Assembly: GCF_000743355.1 (NCBI RefSeq)
Contig: NZ_JQEI01000003.1
Coordinates: 124,001 to 188,000, forward strand
Length of the DNA stretch: 64,000 bases
Direction of reading: 5' to 3'
DNA from: Serratia sp. Ag1
Lineage (GTDB): Bacteria; Pseudomonadota; Gammaproteobacteria; Enterobacterales; Enterobacteriaceae
Under the pieces are notes generated by a model, which was given only the letters and a program-made list of their open reading frames with translations, had not been told where the DNA came from and did no database searches. How positions within the stretch are numbered: the first letter of the stretch is position 1; each line of letters begins with the position of its first letter. A program made the translations under genes and the position numbers. Below are positions 63,303 to 64,000 of this stretch, one piece after another.

Positions 63303-64000
63303 TTACTCCAATGCATTCATTACTTTGTCCCATTTATTACAAACTTCACTAATACGATATTGATTAACTTTCAATCTCCCATTAAGACTCATAGAATTAA
63401 GAACAACGTCATTATTTAAAACTGAAGATAACAACTCGACAAACTTAGCGGTGTTACCGTCTTCAACTAAAAAACCAGTTTTATTATTATCTATAATTTC
63501 TCTCGGCCCACTATGTACATCAAAAGCAATTGCAGGGACACCATAATACATAGCCTCAATCAACACCATTGAGAACCCCTCAAAAAAAGAGGTTACCAGT
63601 AACAATCTAGCATGCCTGTAGATATCATTAATCTCTTTTGTAAAACCTGAAATAGTAACGTGTTTTATATTATTTGTAATGATATATTTATCTAACGTAG
63701 CTCTCATAGGTCCCTCGCCTATAATTTTAAGATTATAATTATTACTACTCCCATTATCGCCAACACGCTTCCAAATATCGAGGAGTCGAATAAATCCCTT
63801 GACTTCAACCAGTCGCCCAACAGCAATTATATTTTTGCCCCTATGGCTTAAAGGGGCTATATTTAGATTATCATCTACCGGAATAGGGTTTGGAATCATT
63901 ACAACTTTTTCTGAATTCCATTGTCTTCGATCTAGTTCTGTGAGAACTATAACTTGATGTGACAATAATAAAGATATTTTGCGACCAATACGAGCCCATA
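63303..64000 (-). CDS. GT4 glycosyltransferase, C-terminal part (gene runs off the window)
   Basis: 232 codons are visible, and the frame is open through the window edge (reading WARIGRKISLL before LSHQVIVLTE), so the N-terminal Rossmann domain lies outside. The visible part is the donor-binding domain of GT-B family 4: MIPNPIPV, NIIAVGRLVEVKGFIRLLDIW, and the E-x7-E motif in FFEGFSMVLIEAMYYGVPAIAFD followed by SGPREII. It resembles WbtX/AmsD-like retaining galactosyl- or glucosyltransferases. AT-rich like its neighbours. Confidence 0.85.
   Translation of the reverse strand, partial: WARIGRKISLLLSHQVIVLTELDRRQWNSEKVVMIPNPIPVDDNLNIAPLSHRGKNIIAVGRLVEVKGFIRLLDIWKRVGDNGSSNNYNLKIIGEGPMRATLDKYIITNNIKHVTISGFTKEINDIYRHARLLLVTSFFEGFSMVLIEAMYYGVPAIAFDVHSGPREIIDNNKTGFLVEDGNTAKFVELLSSVLNNDVVLNSMSLNGRLKVNQYRISEVCNKWDKVMNALE

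Overview
The window reads as chromosomal DNA of an enterobacterium, most probably a Serratia species. Nearly every protein up to 44 kb is a close relative of an E. coli K-12 protein, often with active-site residues at identical positions. Gene order is a mosaic of enterobacterial blocks, and a guanidinobutyrase cassette and an ABC-exported O-antigen locus are added. The genus is inferred from gene content and protein resemblance; no rRNA gene or other marker is present to prove it.

Layout. (1) 1-12.8 kb, the mukF/kdsB/msbA block: start of mukF, cmoM, elyC, ycbJ, kdsB, ycaR, ycaQ, then two cold-shock genes and a ydcJ-type 2-oxoadipate dioxygenase set into the block, then lpxK, msbA and comEC. 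It serves lipid A and Kdo supply, envelope biogenesis, crosslink repair and tRNA modification. (2) 13-30.9 kb, the lysP-to-yeiR block: lysP, yeiE, yeiH, nfo, the fructose operon fruBKA with two Cra boxes, a Nudix gene, setB, yeiW, an mtr-type tryptophan permease under a TrpR-like operator, efpL, divergent uxuA and yeiQ, a small fimbrial-like gene, and yeiR. (3) 30.9-35.8 kb: rimO, then a sodium:solute symporter, a guanidinobutyrase and a divergent LysR regulator that look like a 4-guanidinobutyrate utilisation cassette. (4) 35.8-44.1 kb: yeeZ and the complete hisLGDCBHAFI operon with its leader peptide of six consecutive His codons and attenuator.

(5) 44.1-64 kb is the variable surface-polysaccharide region. 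A secreted parallel beta-helix protein of unknown substrate lies between his and gnd. On the minus strand beyond gnd is an ABC-transporter-dependent O-antigen operon: a 1136-residue multi-module protein (KpsC/WbbB-like Kdo-transferase module, glutamine-rich coiled coil, two further glycosyltransferase modules), wzt with a C-terminal carbohydrate-binding domain, wzm, a rhamnosyltransferase-type GT2, and rmlD, rmlC and rmlB without rmlA. Then come galE, a decayed IS5-like transposase and a strongly AT-rich stretch with two GT2 enzymes, a polytopic polymerase-like protein, one likely gene remnant and a GT4 enzyme cut by the window edge. The likely combined picture is a rhamnose-containing O-antigen whose length is set by a coiled-coil ruler, next to a second, partly decayed Wzy-type glycan cluster.
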